DNA of 20,269 nucleotides from an uncultured Eubacteriales bacterium. Lineage in GTDB: Bacteria > Bacillota > Clostridia > Oscillospirales > QAMX01. The stretch spans positions 1 to 20,269 of the forward strand of contig CAKTEH010000020.1 of the NCBI GenBank assembly GCA_934546935.1, written 5' to 3'. A program made the translations under genes and the position numbers. Every line of letters starts with the position of its first letter. The stretch's first letter is position 1. This document shows positions 6,135 through 12,043 of this stretch, one piece after another. Below the pieces are notes generated by a model that saw only the letters and a list, made by a program, of their open reading frames with translations, had not been told where the DNA came from and ran no database searches.

Positions 6135-6488
6135 CTACGCTTCTCCCTGCGGCTTCCGTCCCGGCGCGGTCAGCTGAAAGCTGTCCCTGATCAGCCGGCG
6201 AATGTCCTCCTGCTCCATACTTCCGTCAAGGATCACACTGATCCAGTGCCGTTTGTTCATATGATAGCCAGGCACAACCGCCGGATAAATCTCCTGCCAA
6301 AGCTGGGCATACATCGGTTCAGCCTTCAGATTGATCCAGACTTTCCCTTCTCTTTGGAATATCAGCGCAAAAATATTTCGGTTTTCCCGATGCCGCAGCG
6401 CTGTCCAATTTTCGTCATGAAACGGATAGTCTATATAAGCAAAGGGCAATTCCAGGCAAACTGCAATTGCTCCGTCCCTGTCCATCAT
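6135..6488 (-). CDS. MmcQ/YjbR family protein
   Basis: A 117-residue protein with the MmcQ/YjbR (CyaY-like double-wing) pattern: ENWTALRHRENRNIFALIFQ, then GKVWINLKAEP, then PGYHMNKRHWISVILDGS. The family has a proposed DNA-binding role but no settled biochemical function. The start is the ATG at 6488 (a second ATG follows directly). It begins only 2 bp after the stop of the DNA alkylation repair gene, so the two are almost certainly co-transcribed. Its own ribosome site is weak (GAGG 14 nt upstream), consistent with translation coupled to the upstream gene. Confidence 0.8.
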   Translation of the reverse strand: MMDRDGAIAVCLELPFAYIDYPFHDENWTALRHRENRNIFALIFQREGKVWINLKAEPMYAQLWQEIYPAVVPGYHMNKRHWISVILDGSMEQEDIRRLIRDSFQLTAPGRKPQGEA

Positions 6489-6490
6489 GA

Positions 6491-7198
6491 TTATTTACAA
6501 ACCTCGCCGGAATATTTCAGGCTGCGCAGATATGCTTTATGCACATCAGGAACCCGATAGCTCTCACACGCTTTTTGGATTGCTTTATTGTGCGTCCATG
6601 GCGCAAGTTTATGTTCCTCCAGATACGGCAAAGCCGCCGGGTACTGCTTGGCAAGCGCTGTAGCAAAATACCATGCAGCCATCATGTTTACATAATACTC
6701 CCTGCTTCGGATCTCTGCTACCCACGCCAGATACTCCGGCAAAAATGCGGCGTCAAGATAATACCGCATCAGCATCCCGATCCCGAAACGAACGGTATAG
6801 GGGTGTCCGGAGGCCATCCACTTTTGAATCTGCGGAAGCAGCGGCGGCAGATTCCCAGCAAAAATCTTTGGATTTATCAGATCGCAAGTTGCCCAGTTGT
6901 CCACATAAGGCAGAAAAACGTCGAGTCCGGCAATCACTTTGGAAAAATCCCGCATTCCGGAAAGCAAAAGCCCATGGAGGTTATTTTCTTCATAATAGCG
7001 ATGCGGCAGAAGGGTCAGGAATACCGCGGCATCCTGCGTCTTTGCAAATGTCCGGGCAAAGCTCCGAAGCGCAGGCACCCGTACACCGATTACGGATTCC
7101 GGCGCAACACCTGGTATAAGCTTCGTATGAAATGCTTTATACGGCAAATCCTGCCGCGCAAATAACTCCGTTTCCAAGTGCTTTTCCAAATCTGTCAT
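6491..7198 (-). CDS. DNA alkylation repair protein, AlkD-like HEAT-repeat glycosylase
   Basis: A 235-residue all-helical protein of the AlkC/AlkD superfamily, which excises alkylated purines without base flipping. Family landmarks are GVRVPALRSFART (about 38-50), the active-site segment VDNWATCDLIN (about 99-109, with Trp and Asp as in AlkD) and the C-terminal APWTHNKAIQKACESYRVP. The length is normal. The ATG at 7198 has GGGGTG 5-6 nt upstream. It is followed at 2 bp by the MmcQ/YjbR gene and preceded at 195 bp by mutT, another nucleic-acid-damage gene on the same strand. Whether it damages or protects a specific lesion class cannot be read from sequence. Confidence 0.85.
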   Translation of the reverse strand: MTDLEKHLETELFARQDLPYKAFHTKLIPGVAPESVIGVRVPALRSFARTFAKTQDAAVFLTLLPHRYYEENNLHGLLLSGMRDFSKVIAGLDVFLPYVDNWATCDLINPKIFAGNLPPLLPQIQKWMASGHPYTVRFGIGMLMRYYLDAAFLPEYLAWVAEIRSREYYVNMMAAWYFATALAKQYPAALPYLEEHKLAPWTHNKAIQKACESYRVPDVHKAYLRSLKYSGEVCK

Positions 7199-7393
7199 GG
7201 CAACACCCCATTGAGAGGACCGTTTTCCTGTCGCATAATCTGCGCTGCAAAGCCGGAAGCAAACTCCCGCAAGCCTGAAACACGATACCTTATCCTGCAG
7301 CCGTACTACAATCGCGCTTTATTCCGCCTGCAATCTGCTGCAAACCGGCGCCATCCGGCCAGGGAAACGGGCTCCGCTTCCAAACATCCCGGA

Positions 7394-7774
7394 TTACAGC
7401 TGCTTCAGCTTTTCGAGAATTGGCTGGTCTGCCGGACAGAATTCAAATTCATCGATTTGCGCAGGCGTTATCCACCGTATATCCGCATGCTCAAGCTTTT
7501 GCGGGAATCCCTGGACGATATCAGCCCAAAACAGCATTAAATGCACCGTTAAGTCCGCATATGCATGCGTCAGTTCCATAAACAGTTTACCCGGCTTAAT
7601 AGTAATCCCAAGCTCCTCCCGGCATTCACGGACAAGCGCCTGCCGCGGCGTTTCCCCCGGTTCTACCTTTCCGCCTGCAAATTCCCATAAAAGCCCGCGC
7701 GCCTTATGCGCAGGGCGCTGGCAGATCAAAAAACGGCCGCTATCCCAAATCAACGCGGCTACCACCTGTGTCAT
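7394..7774 (-). CDS. MutT-type Nudix hydrolase ((d)NTP pyrophosphohydrolase)
   Basis: A 126-residue protein with a complete Nudix box, GGKVEPGETPRQALVRECRE then ELGI, matching Gx5Ex7REUxEExGU. The start MTQVVAALIWDSGRFLICQR and the size resemble MutT/NudG enzymes that clean damaged nucleotides (8-oxo-dGTP or CTP analogues) from the pool. The ATG at 7774 has GGAG 8 nt upstream; the frame runs to 7846, but the extra part lies over the promoter. A good promoter (TATAAT) lies at 7835-7863. The next genes on the strand are for alkylation repair and MmcQ, so a small repair cluster is likely, although a 195-bp gap separates them. That gap shows no other gene. Confidence 0.88.
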   Translation of the reverse strand: MTQVVAALIWDSGRFLICQRPAHKARGLLWEFAGGKVEPGETPRQALVRECREELGITIKPGKLFMELTHAYADLTVHLMLFWADIVQGFPQKLEHADIRWITPAQIDEFEFCPADQPILEKLKQL

Positions 7775-7834
7775 ACCGCCTGCTCCATTTCCCAATTCTC
7801 TCAGATTTCGGAAAACGTCATCCGAACCTTTTCC

Positions 7835-7863
7835 ATTATACCGCATTTACAGGGCCAGAGCAA
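7835..7863 (-). promoter_or_regulatory. Sigma-A promoter of mutT
   Basis: On the minus strand TTGCTC (7858-7863), a 17-bp spacer and a perfect TATAAT (7835-7840) lie about 60 bp upstream of the mutT ATG. Confidence 0.7.
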
Positions 7864-7885
7864 GGTTCCTTTCTCTTTTTGTGCA

Positions 7886-7917
7886 AAAAAGCCCCCGGCC
7901 GCAGCCGGAGGCTTTTT
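7886..7917 (-). terminator. Intrinsic terminator of the purine permease gene
   Basis: A long GC-rich stem (AAAAAGCC, one mismatch, CCGGC, loop CGCA, and complements) ends on the minus strand in GGGGGCTTTTTT, 13 bp after the permease stop. The flanking A and T tracts also make it usable in the other direction. Confidence 0.8.
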
Positions 7918-7929
7918 GGAAAAACAGAC

Positions 7930-9354
7930 TTATGCAATCAGGAAAAATTTTACAAGGAACAGGAGCGAAATCACATAGGTCAGTACGGAAACATCCTTTG
8001 CCTTGCCGGTGAATACTTTCAGTACCGTATATGCGATAAGGGCAAGGCCGATGCCGTGTCCAATGGAGCCGGAAACCGGCATCGCCAGCAGCATAATAAA
8101 TACCGGGACGATCTGGAAAATATCATCAAAATCGATATTCTTCAATCCGCCGAGCATCAAAATCCCAACATAGATCAATGCGGCCGAGGTAGCGGCAGCA
8201 GGGATAATCGCGGCGATGGGCGCAATAAACATACAAGCGAGGAACAGGATGCCGGTTGTCAGCGCGGTAAGGCCCGTACGTCCGCCTGCCTCTACGCCGG
8301 AAGCAGATTCCACAAAAGTAGTAACGGTTGAGGTACCGGTAACGGCGCCCGCAATTGTACCAACAGCATCCGCGACCAACGCTTCCTTCATATTCGGCAT
8401 ATTGCCGTTTTTATCCAGCATGCCAGCACGGGAAGCAGTGCCTACCAGGGTGCCAATGGTGTCAAACATATCAATCATGCAGAAGGTAATAATCAGGGTG
8501 ACAACCGTAAACCATCCGATATTAACGAAACCCTCAAAATTGAATTTGAAGAAAGTGGTTTCAAACATATCCCGGAAGGGCGGAAGGAAAGAGGCTGTTT
8601 TCAGGCTTTCAAACGGGTTTACGCCAAGGAAAATACCCTGGCCGGCCCAGTAAATTACGGAGGCGATCAGCATGCCGATCAGCACTGCGCCCTTGACCTT
8701 CTTGCGGGCAAGCAAAACCATAATGAACAGCCCTATAAACATGGTAACTACGCTCAGCACCATCGTGCTATAGCCAGATCCCATCGCATCTTTTGCAGAA
8801 GACGCGGTAAGCGCGCCGAAGAAATCGCGCATCACATAAAACGGTCCGCCTGTTTCCGAATAAACGCCTGCGTTGGAGCCAAGACCAATATTCATCAGCA
8901 TCAGTCCGATTGCCGGCCCAATGCCAAGACGGACACCCAAGGGGATCGCTTCGACAATTTTCTGCCGGACATTAAGGAAAGACAGCACAAGGAATACTAT
9001 ACCTTCGATCAGGATTATGATCAGGCCAGCCTGGAAAGACTCCACATAGGACATCCCCGTAATCGCCACAATGTTGGCGACAACAACGGCAAAGAAGCTA
9101 TTAAGGCCCATACCCGGAGCCATTGCAAAAGGTTTGTTTGCAGCAAACGCCATTACGAACGTGCCGATTGCGGAAGCAATACAGGTTGCCATGAAAACGC
9201 CGTTCCAGAGGTTCATGCCTTCCGCACCAAAGCCGGTCAGCAGATTTGGGTTGAGTGCGATGATATAAGCCATTGTCATGAAGGTAGTTAAGCCGGCAAA
9301 AATTTCGGTCTTAACTGTAGAGCCGCGCTCGGAAATTTTGAAAAACTTGTCCAT
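7930..9354 (-). CDS. AzgA-type NCS2 purine permease (adenine/guanine/hypoxanthine)
   Basis: A 474-residue integral membrane protein with about 12-14 hydrophobic segments. Family signatures are near the N-terminus EIFAGLTTFMTMAYIIALNP, the central MIDMFDTIGTLVGTASRAG, and GTSTVTTFVESASGVEAGGR followed by TGLTAL. These place it in the AzgA/PbuG branch of NCS2 proton symporters for purine bases; which base is not readable. The ATG at 9354 has GGGAGG 5 nt upstream. A leader of about 170 nt with a terminator-like hairpin precedes it, so expression is probably controlled by attenuation. It is transcribed alone, divergently from the rimP-nusA operon. Confidence 0.9.
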   Translation of the reverse strand: MDKFFKISERGSTVKTEIFAGLTTFMTMAYIIALNPNLLTGFGAEGMNLWNGVFMATCIASAIGTFVMAFAANKPFAMAPGMGLNSFFAVVVANIVAITGMSYVESFQAGLIIILIEGIVFLVLSFLNVRQKIVEAIPLGVRLGIGPAIGLMLMNIGLGSNAGVYSETGGPFYVMRDFFGALTASSAKDAMGSGYSTMVLSVVTMFIGLFIMVLLARKKVKGAVLIGMLIASVIYWAGQGIFLGVNPFESLKTASFLPPFRDMFETTFFKFNFEGFVNIGWFTVVTLIITFCMIDMFDTIGTLVGTASRAGMLDKNGNMPNMKEALVADAVGTIAGAVTGTSTVTTFVESASGVEAGGRTGLTALTTGILFLACMFIAPIAAIIPAAATSAALIYVGILMLGGLKNIDFDDIFQIVPVFIMLLAMPVSGSIGHGIGLALIAYTVLKVFTGKAKDVSVLTYVISLLFLVKFFLIA

Positions 9355-9409
9355 TTTGACCTCCCATTTCTTTTTCGGTTTCCGCCGCAGGGCACAGAAT
9401 ATGGGATCG

Positions 9410-9446
9410 AAAAAGAAAAACCACGGCATCACACCGGGCGCCGCGG
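9410..9446 (-). terminator. Terminator-like hairpin in the leader of the purine permease (candidate attenuator)
   Basis: On the minus strand CCGCGGC pairs with GCCGTGG (7 bp with one G-T, 12-nt loop) and runs straight into TTTTTCTTTTT. The run ends 55 nt before the permease ATG and lies downstream of its promoter, so it would stop transcription before the gene. I looked for the purine riboswitch core in the leader and did not find it. Confidence 0.6.
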
Positions 9447-9527
9447 ATTTCCATTTTCAAGACGGGCATTCCTATACAAAAACTTGTACGCTTCACAGCC
9501 TGCCAATACCATATCCAATACAATCGC

Positions 9528-9557
9528 AGTTTATCATGAACTTGCAGGAAATGTCAA
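9528..9557 (-). promoter_or_regulatory. Promoter of the purine permease gene
   Basis: On the minus strand a perfect TTGACA (9552-9557) is followed by TAAACT (9528-9533, 18 bp) or GATAAA (9530-9535, 16 bp). The transcript would begin near 9520, giving a leader of about 165 nt. Confidence 0.55.
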
Positions 9558-9569
9558 TACGAGCCGCAG

Positions 9570-9602
9570 ATTTTACAGGCAAAATATGATTTCTTGTAAA
9601 AT
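9570..9602. repeat. Inverted repeat between the divergent permease and rimP promoters
   Basis: ATTTTACA (9570-9577) and TGTAAAAT (9595-9602) are exact complements 17 bp apart, about 13 bp upstream of the permease -35 box. This is a plausible dimeric regulator site; no regulator is identified. Confidence 0.35.
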
Positions 9603-9722
9603 ATTAACAAATTATGTCCAACAGATTTTGGCAAGATATACAGTTGTTATGTAAACATTCGGATGCATCTTTTGAAATATGCTGCAAACGAGGAAAAAGG
9701 CGAGGATTTTGGCAAAAAAAGC

Positions 9723-9751
9723 TTGCATTTCATACATATTAATGTTATACT
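9723..9751 (+). promoter_or_regulatory. Promoter of the rimP-nusA-infB operon
   Basis: TTGCAT (9723-9728), 17 bp, TATACT (9746-9751). The start of transcription would be near 9758, only a few bases before the leader hairpin. Confidence 0.6.
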
Positions 9752-9765
9752 TGTGCATAGTAGGA

Positions 9766-9790
9766 AAAGAGTGGGTCATTCCCACTCTTT
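9766..9790 (+). promoter_or_regulatory. Leader hairpin of the rimP operon
   Basis: AAAGAGTGGG-TCATT-CCCACTCTTT is a perfect 10-bp stem at the very 5' end of the predicted mRNA, followed by ATTATTGC, 25 nt before the TTG start of rimP. A similar GAGTGGG/CCCACTC stem precedes rimP in many Firmicutes. It may act as a weak attenuator (NusA, encoded in the operon, acts at such hairpins) or protect the 5' end; both are inference. Confidence 0.6.
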
Positions 9791-9815
9791 ATTATTGCAA
9801 CAAGGAGATCGGCAA

Positions 9816-10298
9816 TTGAAAAACGAAAAAAAGCCGGAGAAAAATGTAGCCGAACGGGTTCGGGCATTTGCCCAGCCTGTAATCGAGGGGCTTGGGCTCA
9901 CACTTTGGGACATTGTTTTCGAAAAAAACGGCGGACAGTACAGTCTTGTCATTTATATTGATTCGCCGGACGGCGTAAAAATTGAAAACTGCGAAGCAGT
10001 CAGCCGGGCCGTCGATCCGCTTCTGGACCGTTATGATCCGATCCCGCAGGCCTATACCTTTTCCGTTTCCTCCGCCGGGCTGGAGCGCACGCTGACACGG
10101 CCGGAACATTTTGCACAGTTTATTGGAAGCACCGTGTGTGTCAGCCTGTACCGCCCGGAAAACGGCGCAAAAAAGCATGAGGGGATTCTGCGGACACACA
10201 ACGCGCAATTCACCGAAGTTGAGGCTGAGGGGCAGTTATATCATTTTGACAATACAAATGTCGCCTCTGTGCGGCTGGTCTATACGGGCGGATTTTAA
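9816..10298 (+). CDS. rimP: Ribosome maturation factor RimP
   Basis: A 160-residue protein of normal length that assists assembly of the 30S subunit. The N-terminal domain carries GLGLTLWDIVFEKNGGQYSL, then VIYIDSPDGVKIENCEAVSR and the hallmark YTFSVSSAGLERTLTRPEHF. An Sm-like C-terminal domain ends in NVASVRLVYTGGF. The start is TTG at 9816, chosen for AAGGAG 8 nt upstream; the frame is open to 9663, but that part covers the promoter and leader hairpin. It is the first gene of the operon and lies 36 bp before nusA. Confidence 0.93.
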   Translation: MKNEKKPEKNVAERVRAFAQPVIEGLGLTLWDIVFEKNGGQYSLVIYIDSPDGVKIENCEAVSRAVDPLLDRYDPIPQAYTFSVSSAGLERTLTRPEHFAQFIGSTVCVSLYRPENGAKKHEGILRTHNAQFTEVEAEGQLYHFDNTNVASVRLVYTGGF

Positions 10299-10334
10299 GG
10301 CTGCCCGCTGTCTGAGCAAAGGAGGACTGGAAAA

Positions 10335-11393
10335 ATGAGCAACGAAATTTTCAACGCTTTGGATATGATAGAGAAAGAAAAGGGCATCCCGAAAGATTAC
10401 ATGGTCGAAAAAATTTCCCAGGCATTGATTACCGCTTATAAACGCGACCATCTCGGGTGCGAAGACAACATCATCGTCGTGCCGGATATGGAAAAGCGCG
10501 AGCTGCGTATGTATTTACAAAAAACTGTAACCGATGATGTGCTCGACCCTGACAGCGAGATTACACCGGAAGACGCCAAAAAGTACGCTCCCTCCCCCGT
10601 AATGGGCGACGTCGTCAACGTCGAGATCCCTACGCTGAATTTTGGCCGGATCGCGGCGCAGACTGCCAAGCAGGTAATCATCCAGGGTATCCGGGAAGCG
10701 GAACACGGCATTGTGTTCCAGCGCTTTACCGCCAGCGAGCATGAGCTGATTCCCGCCGTTGTCAGCCGGATTGACGAGCGCAATGGCAGCGTAATTTTAG
10801 AAGTGGGCGCCGGAAGCGAACGCAGCGAAGTCATGCTGCCCATGAGCGAACAGGTTCGGGGTGAAACGCTGACGGAGGGCGATCATATCCGCGTGTACGT
10901 CGTGGAAGTAAAAAATGATAAGTACCGCCCGCGTGTGCTGATTTCCCGTACGCATCCCGGGCTGGTAAAGCGCCTGTTCGAAATCAATGTCCCGGAAATC
11001 CGCGACGGCATTGTGGAGATCATGAGCATCGCGCGCGAGGCAGGCAGCCGCACCAAGCTGGCTGTGCGCTCTACCAACGAGGCGGTTGACGCTGTCGGCG
11101 CCTGTGTAGGGCCCAAAGGCGAACGCGTCAATACAATCGTTTCCGAACTGCGCGGGGAAAAAATCGATATTGTCAAATATTCCGACGACCCCGTCGAGTT
11201 TGTCGCCTCGGCCCTGGCGCCCGCGTCCGTAATCCGCGTTGACGTGCTGGAAGACGGAAAATCCTGCCGCGTTATCGTCCCCAACGACCAGCTCTCCCTT
11301 GCGATCGGCAAGGAAGGCCAGAATGCGCGTCTGGCAGTCAAGCTGACCGGATATAAAATCGATATCAAACCGTTAAGCCAGATTGAGTTTTAA
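10335..11393 (+). CDS. nusA: Transcription termination/antitermination factor NusA
   Basis: A 352-residue protein that binds RNA polymerase and nascent RNA and modulates pausing and termination. Layout: N-terminal polymerase-binding domain (1-128), S1 domain (about 135-205), KH1 with GPKG at 259-262 and KH2 with GKEG at 325-328. It ends shortly after KH2, as in other Firmicutes that lack the acidic repeats of E. coli NusA. GGAGG lies 9 nt before the ATG. It is followed at 30 bp by rnpM. Confidence 0.97.
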   Translation: MSNEIFNALDMIEKEKGIPKDYMVEKISQALITAYKRDHLGCEDNIIVVPDMEKRELRMYLQKTVTDDVLDPDSEITPEDAKKYAPSPVMGDVVNVEIPTLNFGRIAAQTAKQVIIQGIREAEHGIVFQRFTASEHELIPAVVSRIDERNGSVILEVGAGSERSEVMLPMSEQVRGETLTEGDHIRVYVVEVKNDKYRPRVLISRTHPGLVKRLFEINVPEIRDGIVEIMSIAREAGSRTKLAVRSTNEAVDAVGACVGPKGERVNTIVSELRGEKIDIVKYSDDPVEFVASALAPASVIRVDVLEDGKSCRVIVPNDQLSLAIGKEGQNARLAVKLTGYKIDIKPLSQIEF

Positions 11394-11423
11394 AAACCCT
11401 TTTAAACGGAGGGCGATGCCAGA

Positions 11424-11696
11424 ATGAAGCCGAAAAAAATTCCCATGCGGCAGTGTACCGGCTGCCGTGAACACAAGCCAAAACGCGAACTGATCCGCGT
11501 CGTGCGCGCTCCGGAAGGGGAAGTTTCATTGGATTTTCGCGGGAAAAGCCCCGGGCGCGGCGCATACCTTTGCCCAAGCCCGGAATGCCTGGCCAAAGCG
11601 CGCAAATCCAGGGCTCTTGAACGCTCGCTTGCGTGCCAGATTCCCGATGAAATTTATGATAAGCTCAGTCGCGAAATGGAGGATCATATAGTTTGA
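11424..11696 (+). CDS. rnpM: RnpM (YlxR), RNase P modulator
   Basis: A 90-residue DUF448 protein: MRQCTGCREHKPKRELIRVV near the N-terminus, GRGAYLCPSPECLAKARKS in the centre and RALERSL after it. The four Cys and basic surface are typical. YlxR binds RNA and has been described as a modulator of RNase P in Firmicutes (family knowledge). GGAGG is 11 nt upstream. Its stop codon overlaps the TTG of ylxQ in the tetranucleotide TTGA. Confidence 0.93.
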   Translation: MKPKKIPMRQCTGCREHKPKRELIRVVRAPEGEVSLDFRGKSPGRGAYLCPSPECLAKARKSRALERSLACQIPDEIYDKLSREMEDHIV

Positions 11697-12043
11697 ATAA
11701 AGCCCTATCTCTCCTGGGCCTTGCAAAAAAGGCCGGGCGGACCGCAGTTGGCGGGGAGGCTGTGTCGGGTGCATTGTATCAAAATAGTGCGAGGCTTGTG
11801 CTGACCTCAGCTGACGCTGCAAGAAACACATTGCGCAGACTCTCCAATTATGAATCCGTCAAGCACATATCCCTTCCCTATTCCAAGGAAGAACTCGGCG
11901 CAGCTTTGGGACTGCGAAGCTGTGCGATTGTTGCCATCTGCGACGCGGGATTTGCAAAAGCTTTCCTCAGTGCATATGATAAGCAGCAGAACATAGAAAA
12001 AGCCAAACAAGCAATAATTCATACGGGGGTGTCCAAGGTTTGA
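11693..12043 (+). CDS. ylxQ: L7Ae-family ribosomal/RNA-binding protein YlxQ
   Basis: A 116-residue protein beginning MNKALSLLGLAKKAGRTAVG, with RLVLTSADAARNT and CAIVAICDAGFAKAF, the pattern of the L7Ae/L30e kink-turn-binding fold. It sits in its conserved place between rnpM and infB. The start is TTG at 11693 with GGAGG 10 nt upstream, and it overlaps the rnpM stop. It ends with a second TTGA overlap into infB, so rnpM, ylxQ and infB are likely translated in a coupled way. Confidence 0.92.
   Translation: MNKALSLLGLAKKAGRTAVGGEAVSGALYQNSARLVLTSADAARNTLRRLSNYESVKHISLPYSKEELGAALGLRSCAIVAICDAGFAKAFLSAYDKQQNIEKAKQAIIHTGVSKV

Noticed and set aside
9360..9560. Known guanine/adenine riboswitch upstream of the purine permease
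   Set aside because: The conserved junction and loop sequences of that family were not found by eye; only the attenuator-like layout is supported.
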